DNA of 64,000 nt from Bettongia penicillata ogilbyi (Eukaryota; Chordata; Mammalia; Diprotodontia; Potoroidae): the NCBI GenBank assembly GCA_023548195.1, contig JAJHZJ010000751.1, positions 620,001-684,000 on the forward strand. The letters are read 5' to 3'. The notes under the pieces are model-generated. The model worked only from the letters and a program-made list of their open reading frames with translations, ran no database searches and was not told the DNA's origin. The translations under genes and the position numbers were made by a program. Shown piece after piece: positions 10,165 through 21,045 of this stretch. How positions within the stretch are numbered: the first letter of the stretch is position 1; every line of letters starts with the position of its first letter.

Positions 10165-10823
10165 AGGCCAAGAACTAGAAATTGAAGCGAAACCCATCAA
10201 TTGAGGAATGGCTGAACAAATTGTGGTATATGAATTCAATAGAATACTATTGAGCTATAAGAAATGATGAACAGGCAGGCTTCAGAAAAACCTGGGAAGA
10301 CTTTTATGAACTGATGCTGAGTGAAGTGAACAGAGCCAGGGGAACATTACACACAGAAAGAGCCACAATGGATGATGACTAACATTGATAGATTTAGTCC
10401 TTCCCAGAAATGCAAGGAATTAAAACAATCTCAAAGGACTCACGATGAAAACTACTATTTACATCCAGAGAAAGAAAAATGTTGTGTGAATGCAGAGTGA
10501 AGCAGGTTATTTTCTTTTTTGTTTGTTTTATGTTTCTTTCTTTGGTTCCTCCCATTTATTCTCATTCTTCTATTCAATATGAGTAATATGAAAATAAGGT
10601 TTAATAGGAATGTATATGTAGAGCCTATATTAGATTGCTTGCCATCTTGAGGAGGGGGGATGGGAAAGAGGAGGAGAAAATTTAAAATTTGTGGAAGTGA
10701 ATGTTGAAAACTAAAAATAAATTAATTTTTAAGATGTCAAACTAAATGGTATAAAACAGTAACAGTAATAGCAATAATAATAACAAAATAATAATAAAGA
10801 TCTTAAAGAATAAACACGCACAC
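10165..10823 (+). mobile_element. L1 3' end inserted in an RTE element
   Basis: Starts inside ORF2's last codons ('agaactagaaattgaag', 'gaggaatggctgaacaaatt', 'tgatgctgagtgaagtgaac'), then L1 3' UTR. The LINE body ends near 10735 and an A/AATAAT-rich tail extends to 10823. Flanks 'aagtaatacaa' (10154-10164) and 'aagtaatgcaa' (10824-10834) match at 10 of 11 positions and are read as the target-site duplication. Confidence 0.82.
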
Positions 10824-11158
10824 AAGTAATGCAAGCACATTCTTAAGATCTCTCTGAAGAACTTTGGAATGCATTGTGAGACATGGAAGACAATGGCACA
10901 GGACTGCCCAACATTGTGTGTCCACATCAAAGATGAAGTTGTACTCTATGAACAAAGATTTGCAGCAGCTTAAAAGAAACATGAGATGCATGAATTTAGA
11001 GACATTTCCACTCCAAATGTTCATATGACCTATTTTCCCCCAACCTAGGGTAGAACCTTTTGAGCTCGTTTTGGTCTGATCAGTGACAGCCAGACACTCT
11101 GTACCTTGACCCAACATAGTGATGTCATTTTGGTCCTCTCCAAGCATAAACAAAAAAT
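10824..11158 (+). mobile_element. RTE-clade LINE, C-terminus and 3' UTR (second segment)
   Basis: Conceptual translation around 10835-10960 contains ILKISLKNFG, ETWKTMAQDCP and VVLYEQRF, the usual RTE C-terminal order. The 3' end reads 'gttttggtctgatcagtgac', 'catagtgatgtcattttggt' and 'cctctccaagcataaac'. That tail resembles the 3' tail of the SINEs at 5120, 58290 and 62582. Together with 9575-10164 it forms one element of about 0.9 kb. Confidence 0.78.
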
Positions 11159-11655
11159 CACCTCCCCTCCACGGAGTGTGGAGAAGAATTGAGTTGTTAA
11201 CCTCTGAGTGGTAGAATAAGGGTAGTGGAAAGCAAAAGGATAGAAGTGGGAATGGTTAACTGACAGAGAATTACTGAATGGATTCCAAATCACAAGTCTG
11301 TGACTCTGTTACTGCCAGCCTGCCACAGTGTGGGGGCTAGTGTTTATAAGTGAATGAGGAATTGCTAGGTATGTTAAAGAGAAGGAATAAGTCTTTATTC
11401 TGTTAGCTGTTAGCTCATTGTCTATTAATTAATTAAATTCTTCGTTATCTTAGACCATGAATAAAAGCATAATTACTTTACCCAGTTCACCCAATTTTTG
11501 CTTTTCGAAAGCTTTAAGAGTTTGGAGAAAATGTTTAGTCCTTCCTCGTGTTAGTCACATGACCTAAAAGTCTCTGACCCTATCTTCTCAAAGGTATAAA
11601 CTCTAGCATGAAGAGTACTAGACGAGTGTTGGTGAGATCTGGCAACATGACATTA
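11159..11655. other. Unassigned sequence
   Basis: No gene or repeat was supported. Confidence 0.4.
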
Positions 11656-11829
11656 GAAGAAGATAGAGGAAGAGTGACTCTGCTGCTCATTTATGTTTTG
11701 GACAAAGTCTCTCTGGACCTCAGTTATACATAAGTAAAATGATGGCTGCAATTGAATCCTACTTTCAGAACTAGAAGGAAATTGAAACTTAGAGAGTTTT
11801 AGGAATGATAGTATAGTATCCAGCAAATA

Positions 11830-12055
11830 GTATGTTAAGAATTGCAAAACACTTTACATTATTATCTCAGCTTTTCTTCACAACTCTTAGAGGTAGATGC
11901 TATTAATATCCCCATTTTTCACATGAGGGAATTAAAGTTGAGAAAAGTCAAGTGGTTTCCCAGAATCTAACAACTTGGAAGTGTCTGAAGAAGGATATGA
12001 GCTCGTCTTCCTGTCTTCAAGTCTAGTGCTCTAGAAGGTATGTTAGTCATGTAGC
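11830..12055 (-). mobile_element. MIR-type SINE, minus strand
   Basis: 'gcaaaacactttacattatt', 'tatccccatttttcacatga' and 'cttcaagtctagtgctct' are in antisense MIR order. Confidence 0.72.
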
Positions 12056-12414
12056 CTCTTGATAATGTCAACCCAGGTTTTTCAAATCCAAAACTGCACC
12101 TCTTTATATTACAATCACTCTGCAGGTTAGATGACTTCTGGGTTCCCTTCCATATAGTACTTATCTATCCAGAAAAATTCTCATGTGTGGGTCCAGCAGT
12201 GGGTCCACATGTCTATTATATGACAACCATCCAACTAAATTTGGAGATTATTTTTTTCTGAAAAATGATAGGTGATAAGTTTGGGGGCTTAGCTAGATTC
12301 ATGATAGCCCTGGTACAGGGAATAATCAGATCGATGAAACCACACATCCTTGAAATAGTGAAGAAAAAACAGAAAAAATCAGTTCTAATTCTTGTCAATA
12401 TGAACTACTTATTA

Positions 12415-12490
12415 TTTACACACACACATTTTATATATCTATATATATGCATATTTATACACATATATATAAAGATATATATGCAGATAT
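12415..12490. repeat. CA/TA microsatellite
   Basis: 'cacacacattttatatatct', then TATA/ATAT runs. Confidence 0.8.
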
Positions 12491-12544
12491 TTAATTTTTT
12501 CACTGTCTATATTAATGCTGTTTATTTGAATCCTTTCTTTAACT

Positions 12545-12650
12545 CATGACCTATGTGACCTTGTTCAAATTGCTTTACTTCTCCTGGCCTCAGTTCCTTA
12601 ATCTAGGAAATGCAAAAATTAGACTAAATGAAAGCCTTGTTACCTTTTAA
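12545..12650 (+). mobile_element. MIR-like SINE fragment
   Basis: 'tatgtgaccttgttcaaatt' and 'cctggcctcagttccttaat' match the central block of the plus-strand SINE. Confidence 0.6.
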
Positions 12651-12714
12651 AATTATTGTTTTCATTATTATTTAAATAAACTTTCTTTGGCAGGTTGATA
12701 AAGCCTATGGATAA

Positions 12715-12810
12715 TGTTTGTTTCAATGCATAAGAGGTGCAAATGATTACAAAAAAATCAATTACATTAAAATATATTTGGATTTTTCCCCTCCAAATCA
12801 GAGACCACCA
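12715..12810 (+). mobile_element. Possible old DNA-transposon fragment
   Basis: 'aatgcataagaggtgcaaat' and 'aatcaattacattaaaatat' resemble the segment at 36870-36930 ('ataggattacagggaaatta', 'attatattaaaatacagtta'). Confidence 0.3.
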
Positions 12811-13024
12811 TGAAAACTATTCAGAGACTTCCAGGAAGTTTCTATACCTCCAGATTTAAAATCACTCTGGTATACTTGGTCTCTGAAGCACAAATCTATG
12901 ATTTGTTTTTATTCCTTGTTGCTGAAAAAATATACTAATATCCAGTTGGGGTTAGTGTTGGAAAATTTACCCATGTTTCAAGAACTTTTCTTCTGATTCA
13001 TAAACACTCCCATCTCCACTATTT

Positions 13025-13095
13025 TATACACGCATATACACATATCTATATACATATATATGCATGTACATACATATATATATGTATATATGAAA
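13025..13095. repeat. ATAC/ATAT microsatellite
   Basis: 'catatacacatatctatata' and 'gtacatacatatatatatgt'. Confidence 0.85.
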
Positions 13096-14190
13096 ATCCA
13101 TTTCTCTTTTGATTACTTGGCATACAAACCTAGGTTCTGCCAAATCAATAATGGCAGGTACTACAAGAACAAGTTCAGTCATTTCATATTTTATTTTAGG
13201 GTTTATCAACAAATTTATTGGAACATAGCATGCAATTAAAGACTTCAATCAACTCTTAGAATCTGAGCAAATTCTATGTGTTGCCATGTACAGACTTTTA
13301 CATATTTACTCAAATTTTTCTTTTCTCTTCTTGCCTAAAATCTGGATGTTCTTAACAATTTTCAAACTTTAGAAAGTGGAAAAATTATTTGAGAACAAAA
13401 CAAAGGTGAACTGGGCAATTATTGCAGAGTGATAAAACAGTTATACAAGCTTTATCTTTTAATCTATAAAAATAAAGGAAAATTTCTTTACAAGTAATTA
13501 CATGTCCTTTGAATTCCTTTGCAAGACTAGAGTACATCAGCCTTTACTGAATTTGTAAAGACAGAGTAAACCATTGTAAACATCAAAAAATGGATTTTTG
13601 AAGGAAATTATATTTAAGCTAATATTTGGATTATATTTATGACATTACCAAATTGTGTTGAAGGAATATTTATATATGCACATTTCCTGTCTCCATATCA
13701 TTGGGAATCAATGTGCACAGTGGATTTATCAAAGAATTTGTAGAAATTGTTCAGTTTATTTTAAAATTATTTTATTGATAATAATGGTTTATGATATACT
13801 TTTAGTCTTATGCATTATTTCCCTTGCAAAAATACTATGAGGAAGACTTTAAAAAAGAAAAGCTAAGCTCACAGTTTTCAGATGACTTGTAAAAAGTCAT
13901 AGCAAGTGGTATGACCTACTGGTCTCCTAATTTCATGTGAAAATTTCTTTCTCTTTCACCATAATAACTATAGGTTGTTATTTTTAAGGAGGAAAAAGTC
14001 CATGGAGGTGACATTTTAAAAGTTGAATTCATTCAAAAGTAGTTTTAAAATATTTCTTTGCAGTAGTTTGATTTTCTATCAGCTCATTGCTTTCTAAAGA
14101 ATAGACTCATAAAATGTTCATTTGATTTATCTCTTCATAAAAGCTAATGGGATGTGTTATCTAGAAAGGAAGACTCAAAATTAGAATGTT
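13096..14190. other. Unassigned AT-rich sequence
   Basis: No gene was recognised. A weak MIR-like stretch may lie at 13830-13930. Confidence 0.4.
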
Positions 14191-14274
14191 CTGAGTTCAA
14201 GTCCCATTGGTGACATATATTGGCTGTGATATCCTAGGAAAGTCATTTGTAGTATACTCAGCAAATCTTTTGGC

Positions 14275-14600
14275 AGCTGGATAATGCAGCAGAGTCAGGC
14301 TTGAACTCATGAAAGGTTATCTTCCTGAGTTCAAATTTGGCCTCAGACACTCACTAGCTGTGTGACTCTGGGCAAGTCACTCAGTTCCTTATCTGTAAAA
14401 TGAGTTGGAGAAGGAAGTGAGGAACCACTCCAGGATCTTTGCCAAGAAAATTCCAAATGGGGTCATGAAAAGTCAGAGAAAACTGAAATGACTGAACAGC
14501 AACTAAATCTCTATGACTGAAAGCTTACAGATCTGCGTCGGTAGCAGAAATTTCCATACCAGGAGTTCCCCATAGCAATGAAATAAAAAAGGATCTTGAT
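14275..14600 (+). mobile_element. Marsupial tRNA-derived SINE
   Basis: 'ggcagctggataatgcagca', 'ttcaaatttggcctcagaca', 'tgtgactctgggcaagtcac', 'gagttggagaaggaagtgag' and 'tttgccaagaaaattccaaa'. It is full length to about 14510. The stretch at 14525-14590 ('gcagaaatttccataccagg' and 'agttccccatagcaatgaaa') resembles the 3' module of the SINE at 6050-6245. Confidence 0.85.
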
Positions 14601-15985
14601 AGGGCTTCACAACAATCTAGTTCAAGAAGGCTGATGAGACATTGGATTGTTGGATAGAATCTAAAAGCTCTAGGAGATTTTTGATTTGTGTTACTCAATG
14701 TTTTAACTAAGGCATTCATGATTCTATAAGATTTTTTTTTTTAAACTCTATGGTGCCATCACATATCCATGAGGTTGGAGGATATCTTCCAGAATTTGGG
14801 TTTCAACTTCCCTTAATTGCTTTTGTTTAGCCATCAAATGCTAAACTGAAGTGAATGGACAATCCAAACATGAATTAAATAATTAAGAAATATTTGTTCT
14901 TTTTCTACTAAGTGTGAGGCTATATGCATCATGCTAGGAATATGAAGACAAAAATGAAACATTCCTTTTCCTCAAGAAATTAACCAACCATCTAATGTCA
15001 TGTCATGCATGATATGTAATTTAGTTTGGGGTCACTCACTTGCTCAGGGTCACAGAAGCTAGTTAATATCAGGGAAAGTCTTTGAATTAATTTCATTCTC
15101 ACTCCAAGTTAAACATTGCACTCACTGTGCTACACTCTCTCTGGATAACATATTTCAAAATTCCAATGTTCCTCCTGATGGGTCTATACCCAAGAACATA
15201 TACTGGTGAATTTTTAATCACTGGAATAAAATTTTACATGGCTGTGAAATGCCTACTTACAAAATTTAAGTGATGTCTTATTAGAGTCATTTAAAATGAT
15301 TGATTCCATTTTTACACCACAGCTTTCTGACTATAATACATATTCAATAATGTATCTACAGTGTTGAGCAAATCTTAAAAAGCTATACAAATACTAGCTA
15401 TCATAATTATTGTTATTAGTATTATTGTTTTTAGAACTGATAATAACTTCATAGAGAGATTTGCACATTTTCTTTAATGTTTTTATGCTCAACTTGGATA
15501 TGTGAATTTTCCTACACCCTTTTTTAGTTCTTGTTTTTTTAATTTATGATATACAATTCAATTTACTAGCCACCTTATGAATACAATGAAGTTGACTCGT
15601 GCAAAGCAGAGTCAAGGGAGAGATGGATTAATATGTCAGCTAAAATTGACAATCAGATGACTGGTACCCAGCTTGAAATAATTCCTTGGAGTTTCAAGTC
15701 TTCTAGGTGAATGCTTAGATAGTCAGAAAAAAAATATCTTAGTCAAGATGTAGAGATGACTTGTATTAAAAATATTCATATATGTTGATACGTCCCCTCA
15801 TCTCTGATGTTTAAGAATAAAGATGTGTAGTCTTTTGTTCCCTCTGAAGTGTTAGATAACCAGCTAGTTTATTTTTTATATAGATGTATTTGTTTTGTTT
15901 TGTGTTCTTCAGCACATGTTGCATAATGACTAAATTCTGTGCCTAGACAATTTCATGTTTTCTACTTTGGGGGTGGGGGAAAGAA
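14601..15985. other. Mostly unassigned, with L2/MIR traces
   Basis: 'ctaagtgtgaggctatatgc' and 'cattccttttcctcaagaaa' (14915-14985) look like an L2 fragment. 'ctcagggtcacagaagctag' (about 15042) looks like antisense MIR. The remainder is unassigned. Confidence 0.4.
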
Positions 15986-15988
15986 CAC

Positions 15989-17175
15989 TTTACTTTCTTT
16001 AAATAGTACTATATTTTTCCCAACTATATGTTGAGACAATTTTTACTATTCACTGTTACAAGATTTTGTGTTCCAGTTTTTTTCATCTACTATCCTTCCA
16101 CTCTTCCTAAAATGAAAAACAATTTGATACAGATTATGTATGTACTATCATGTAAACATAATTCCATATTAGTCACAGTTGTGAAAGAACACATCAAAAG
16201 GGAAAAAATAACCACAAAAAAGAATAAAGTGGAAAAAATATGCTTTGATTTGCATTCAGAGTCTATCAGTTCTTTATGTGAATTTGGATGGCATTTTCCT
16301 TTAGAGTTCTTTGTGCTTGTCTTGGATCATTGTGTTGTTGAGAAGAGCTGACTCATTCACAGTTGATCACAGAGCAACGCAATGATGCTGATACTGTGTA
16401 CAATGTTTTCCTGGTTCTGCTCATTTCACTGCATTATGATATTCGTATAAATCTTCCCAGATTTTTTGGAAAACTGCCTGTTCATTTCTTTATTGTACAG
16501 TAGGATTCCATTACATTCATATACCACAGCTTACTCAGTCATTCCTGAGTTGATTGGCATAGCTTCAATTTCCAAAATTTTGCCACCAGGGAAAGGACTG
16601 CTATAAGTATTTTTTCACCTGTAGGTCCTTTTCCTTTTACAAGCTTAGCAGTAGTATTGCTGGATCAAAGGGCATGCACAGTTCACTTGGCCTTTTGGCG
16701 TAGTTCCAAATAGCTCTCTAGAATGATTGGATCAATTCACAACTCCAATACAACACAACAGTGTGTTAGTGTCTCAATTTTCCCACATCCCCTCCAACAT
16801 TTATTGTTTTCCTTTTCTTATAACTATCCAATCTCATAGGTGTAAGGTGGTATCTCGAAGTTGTTTTCATTTACATCTCTCTAATCAAAAGTGATTCAGA
16901 GAACTTTTTCATATGCTGATCATATCCTTTGATCATTTCTCAACTGGGGAATGGTTTATATTCTTATAAATTTGACACAGTTCTCTATATACTTGAGAAA
17001 TGTGGCCTTTATCAGAGATACTTGCTGTAAAATTGTTTCCCAGATTTCTGCTTTCCTGATAATCTTGGTCATATTGGTTTGTTTGTGCAAAAGATTTTAA
17101 TTTTATATAATCAGAATTATCTATTTTATATTTTGTAATACTTTTAATCTCCTGTTTGTTCATGAAACTTTAATG
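15989..17175 (-). mobile_element. L1, 5'-truncated, minus strand
   Basis: Antisense L1 ORF2 C-terminus and 3' UTR. 'gggaatggtttatattctta' (16948) is the complement of the L1 'cattccccaattgata' block at 56773, and the following 'tggatcaaagggcatgcaca', 'ctggttctgctcatttcact' and 'tgttacaagattttgtg' match the L1 at 22839. The frame at 16933-17163 translates ORF2 residues such as ...DNSDYIKLKSF.... It is truncated near 17175 against the HAL1 tail. Confidence 0.88.
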
Positions 17176-17191
17176 CAATTTTAACTTCTCC

Positions 17192-18042
17192 ATTTTTGTT
17201 TATTTATTTATAATTTTCAACATTCATTTCCACCTCCACCCACCCCAAAACACCACGCATTCTGATTACCACTTACCCCAATCTGCTCTCCCTTCTATTA
17301 CATCCCTCCCTTCCCTTACCCCCACCATCTCTCTTTTCTTGTAGGGCAAGATAGATTTCTATACCCCATTACATGTATTTCCTATTTCCCAGTTTCAGGC
17401 AAAAACAATTCTCAACATTCCTTCCTAAAACTTTGAATTTCAACTTCCCTCCCTTCTTCCCTCCCCACCCATCCCCACTGAGAAGCTAAGCAAGTCAATA
17501 TAGGCTATATATGTGTAATATACATAAACATAATATATACATACAACATATATGTGTAATATTCCATATTAGTTATTTTGTGTAAGACGAAATTTCCCTT
17601 CTTCCTATCCAGCCCCCAATTTATTTCATTCTCTCTTTTGACTTTGTCCCTCCTGAAAAGTATTTATTTCTAATAATTCCCTCCTCCCATTTCCCCTCCC
17701 TTCTATCATTTCCCTCATCTCATTTATCCCCTTCTCCCCTACTTACCTCTGGTGTAAGGTACATTTTCATACCAAATTGAGTGTGCATGTTCTCTCCTTA
17801 AGCCAAATATAATGAGTCAGTTTCACTTTTTTCTTTCACCTCCCCCCTTTACCCCTCCATTGAAAAAGTTTTTCCTTGCCTCTTTTATGAGAGATAATTT
17901 GCCCCATTCCATGTCTCCCTTTTAAAACGCTCTTCTCGTCATTGGCTTTTTGGACCTCTTTTGCCAGTTAGCCTGTTTTTGAAGGTGTTATTTTCTTCAG
18001 CATTTTTTTGGGTCTCCTTTAGCAAGTTGTTGATTTGCTTTT
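17192..18042 (-). mobile_element. HAL1-type element (outer copy), 3' segment
   Basis: The complement of 17192-17930 aligns with the 3' UTR of the complete HAL1 at 21120-21883 (shared blocks include 'gcctatattga', 'attcaaagttttagga' and 'gcacactcattttggtatga'-like sequence). At 17940-18042 it switches to ORF1 coiled-coil sequence ('gagacccaaaaaaatgctg' on the minus strand). About 1 kb of ORF1 C-terminus and proximal 3' UTR is therefore deleted. It continues at 21942 after a nested insertion. Confidence 0.78.
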
Positions 18043-19014
18043 CTATTATTATTATTATTATTTTATTTATTTTTTCTAATGTTTTACAATCACTACCATA
18101 AAACTTAGATTTTTACCCCCACACACACCTACCCCCTACCATACCACTCCCTTTCCAAGACTGCATATAGGATCCACATATATTTTCCTATTGAATACAT
18201 TTTCACTATAGTCATGCCATGTAGACAAACTAAAATAAATGGAAGAAATCATATATCAAATCAAAACATAACACACACACACACACGATCTGCTACATTC
18301 TTCAAATAAATTCCACAGTTCTTTCTCTGAGTGTGGAAGGCATTTTACCTTAGAAAATCATTGGGAATTTTTGTTTTTTTAAGTTCTTGCATTATTACGA
18401 AGTTCTAAGACTACCAATAAAAAAACTCTCACACACTGTGGTCGTTTCTGTGCACAAAGTTCTCCTGGTTCTGCTCCTTTCACTCAGCATCAGATCATAT
18501 AAGTCCTTCCAGGCCTCCCTGAAGTCTTCTTGTTCATCATTTCTTATGGCGCAATAGTAATCCATTGCATTCATATAACATAATTTATTCAGCCATTGCC
18601 CAATTGATGGGCATCCCCTTGATTTTCAGTTTTTGATAACTACAAATAGTGCTGCTATAAATGTTTTTGTACATGTGTGACCCTTTCCTATTTTTATGGT
18701 CTCTTGGGGATAGAGTCCTAGTAACGATATTGCTGGGTCAAAGGGTATGCATATTTTTGTAGCCTTTTGGGCATAGTTCCAAACTACTTTCCAGAATGCT
18801 TGGATGAGCTCACAGCTCTACCAACAATGAATTAGTGTTCCAACTCTCCCACATCCTCTCCAACATTTTTTATCATTTTTCTGTTCTGTCATGTGTGCCA
18901 GTCTTATAGGTGTGATGTGATACCTCAGAGTTGTTTTGATTTGCATCTCCCTAATCAAAAGTGAATTAGAGCATTTTTTCATGTGATTATAGATATCTTT
19001 AATTTCTTCCTCTG
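18043..19014 (-). mobile_element. L1 nested in HAL1, 3' segment
   Basis: Antisense L1 ORF2 end plus 3' UTR, with its A-tail read as 'attattattattattatttt' at 18045. Blocks 'gccattgcccaattgatggg', 'gctgggtcaaagggtatgca' and 'ccctaatcaaaagtgaatta' are standard. It is interrupted at 19014 by the HAL1 insertion and continues at 21898-21941. The whole L1 is about 1.0 kb and 5' truncated. Its target-site duplication is 'tgttgatttgctttt' (18028-18042) against 'tgttgattcactttt' (21942-21956), 13 of 15 identical. Confidence 0.85.
19001..19014. repeat. Target-site duplication, left copy (HAL1)
   Basis: 'aatttcttcctctg', identical to 21884-21897. The preceding 'ttt' gives a TT/AA junction typical of L1 endonuclease cleavage. 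Confidence 0.9.
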
Positions 19015-19745
19015 GGGGGGTGGAGTCAAGATGGCAGAGTAGAAAGACTCATGTATGCTAGCCCCAAACCCACAGCCCATATATTTCCTTCCAGAAGAAC
19101 TCCCCACAAATTTTGGATCACTGCAAGGCTCGCAGAAACACAGTGGAAAAGATTTCCATTCCAGGGAGCCCTGGAGAGCCGTCCCCAGGGTCCGTCGCAC
19201 CCTGGAAAACAGAGTCCACCCCAGCGCTGCCTTGGCTGGCCGAGAGGAACAGATCGGAGCAAGCTTCAGGGACGGAACCTCCGGCGGCCAGGAAGGTCCC
19301 TCTGCCCACAGAAGCTACAGGTCAGTGAGAGAGACTTCTGGGCTGGCCAAGAGGGGAGTAGGGTGTCTCCGTGGCTTGGGCCCCCTCGGGAGGCAGAGGC
19401 AGAGGCAGGGGCAGAAAGTGGCAGAGGCAGCAGCAGCGGCCTGGAACACCCCAAGCAGCAGGCAGAAGCTCATGTTTCTGCATAAACCCCCTGAGGGAGC
19501 TGAGCCTGGGAGGTGGCTCTGCCCCCACCTGCTCCATCAATGAAGGTCTCTGCATAAAGCCCCTGAGGGAACTGAGCTTGGGAGGTGGCCCTGCCCACAC
19601 CCAAGCACCAGAACTTCAGCTCACATTGAATAGCAGCCACTCCTCCCGCGGAAAGCCCATTTGAATCTTAGACCCCAAGCACTAGCTGGGCGGATCTAGG
19701 CAGGGGTGGACAGGAATCTCAGAAGTCAAGTAATTGGCTGGGAAA
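19015..19745 (+). promoter_or_regulatory. HAL1 5' UTR with CpG-rich putative promoter
   Basis: GC-rich in an AT-rich setting. Roughly ten CpGs fall in 19130-19310 ('gtccgtcgcac', 'ctccggcgg'). A 72-bp-period partial duplication is present: 19478-19549, then 19550-19597, each beginning 'ctgcataaa' and containing 'cccctgaggga' or 'ctgggaggtgg'-like words. L1 5' UTRs carry internal promoters. That this one does is inference. Confidence 0.6.
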
Positions 19746-20843
19746 ATGCCCAGAAAAGGGAAGAAAAATAAGTCTATAGAGAGCTTCTTTGAGCGGGTGC
19801 AAATGTTCCCACCTTTCAATTCTGAGGACAAGGAAATATTCTTACCATCAGGGAAAGACATGGAGGTCGGGGCCTCTGTATCGCAGACATCCCAGGGGGA
19901 TGTCCAGTGGGCTCAGGCTTTGGAAGAGCTCAAAAAGGATTTTGAAAATCAAGTTAGACAGGTGGAGGAAAAGCTGGGAAGAGAAATGAGAGTGATGCAA
20001 GACAAGCATGAAAAACGGGTCAATACCTTGGCAAAGGAGACCCAAAAAAATTCTGAAGAAAATAAGACCTTGAAAAATAGGCTAACTCAATTGGCAAAAG
20101 AGGTTCAAAAAGCCAATGAGGAGAAGAATGCTTTCAAAAGCAAAATTAGCCAAATGGAAAAAGATGTTCAAAAGCTCACTGAAGAGAATAGTTGTCTCAA
20201 TATTAGAATGGAACAGATGGAGTCTAATGACTTTCTGAAAAACCAAGAAATCACAAAACAAAATCAAAAGAATGAAAAATGGAAGAGAATGTGAAATCTC
20301 TCAAGGGAAAAACAACTGACCTGGAAAATAGATCCAGGAGAGACAATTTAAAAATTATGGAACTACCTCAAAGTCATGATCCAAAAAAAGAGCCTAGACA
20401 TCAACTTCCATGAAATTATCGAGGAAAACTGCCCTGAAATTCTACAACCAGAGGGCAAAATCAGTATTAAAAGAATCCATCAATCACCGCCTGAAAGAGA
20501 TCCAAAAAGAGAAACTCCTAGGAACATTGTGGCCAAGTTCCAGAGTTCCCAGGTCAAGGAGAAAATATTGCAAGCAGCTAGAAAGAAACAATTTCAGTAT
20601 TAGGGAAATATAATCAGGAAAACTCAAGATCTAGCAGCTTCTACATTAAGGGATTGGAGAGTGTGGAATAGGATATTCCAGAAATCAAAGGAACTAGGAC
20701 TCAAACCAAGAATCACCTACCCAGCAAAACTGAGTATAATACTTCAGGGGAAAATATGGTCTTTCTATGAAACAGAGGATTTTCAAGCATTCTTGATGAA
20801 AAGACCAGAGCTGAAAAGAAAATTTGACTTTCAAACACAATGA
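19746..20843 (+). pseudogene. HAL1 ORF1 (L1 ORF1p-like RNA chaperone), almost intact
   Basis: Encodes an L1 ORF1p-type RNA-binding trimeric chaperone of about 366 codons, a usual length for the family. I take the ATG at 19746 (MPRKGKKNKSIESFF); an upstream in-frame TTG is not a credible start. The N-terminus is basic. A heptad-rich coiled coil covers residues of about 55-165 (LEELKKDFENQVRQVEEKL...). An RRM-like part begins near TTDLENRSRRDNL. The C-terminal domain includes RIHQSPPERDPKRE and RITYPAKLS. Three lesions are visible: one base missing in the A-run at 20275-20279, one extra base in the A-run at 20383-20389 that restores frame, and a TAG at 20601. Otherwise the same frame runs to TGA at 20841. 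The copy is not coding as it stands. Confidence 0.85.
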
Positions 20844-20974
20844 GAAGCATGAAATAGTAAACAGCAAAGAGAAGTCATAAGGGACTTACCAAAAGTGAAC
20901 TGTTTGCATTCCTACATGGAAAGACAATATTTGTAATTCTTAAAACTTTTCAGTATCTGGGTTGTTGGTGGGAT

Positions 20975-21045
20975 CACACATACACATACACACACACATA
21001 CACGTGTGCATGCACACACACATACACACATGCACGCACATACAG
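20975..21045. repeat. (CA)n microsatellite in HAL1 3' UTR
   Basis: 'cacacatacacatacacaca'-type units with CACGTG and TGCA interruptions. Confidence 0.9.

Noticed and set aside
19051..19664. Frames of 97-162 codons in the HAL1 5' UTR
   Set aside because: Open because the region is GC-rich and stop-poor. They overlap one another in several frames, none begins a recognisable domain, and ORF1 lies downstream.
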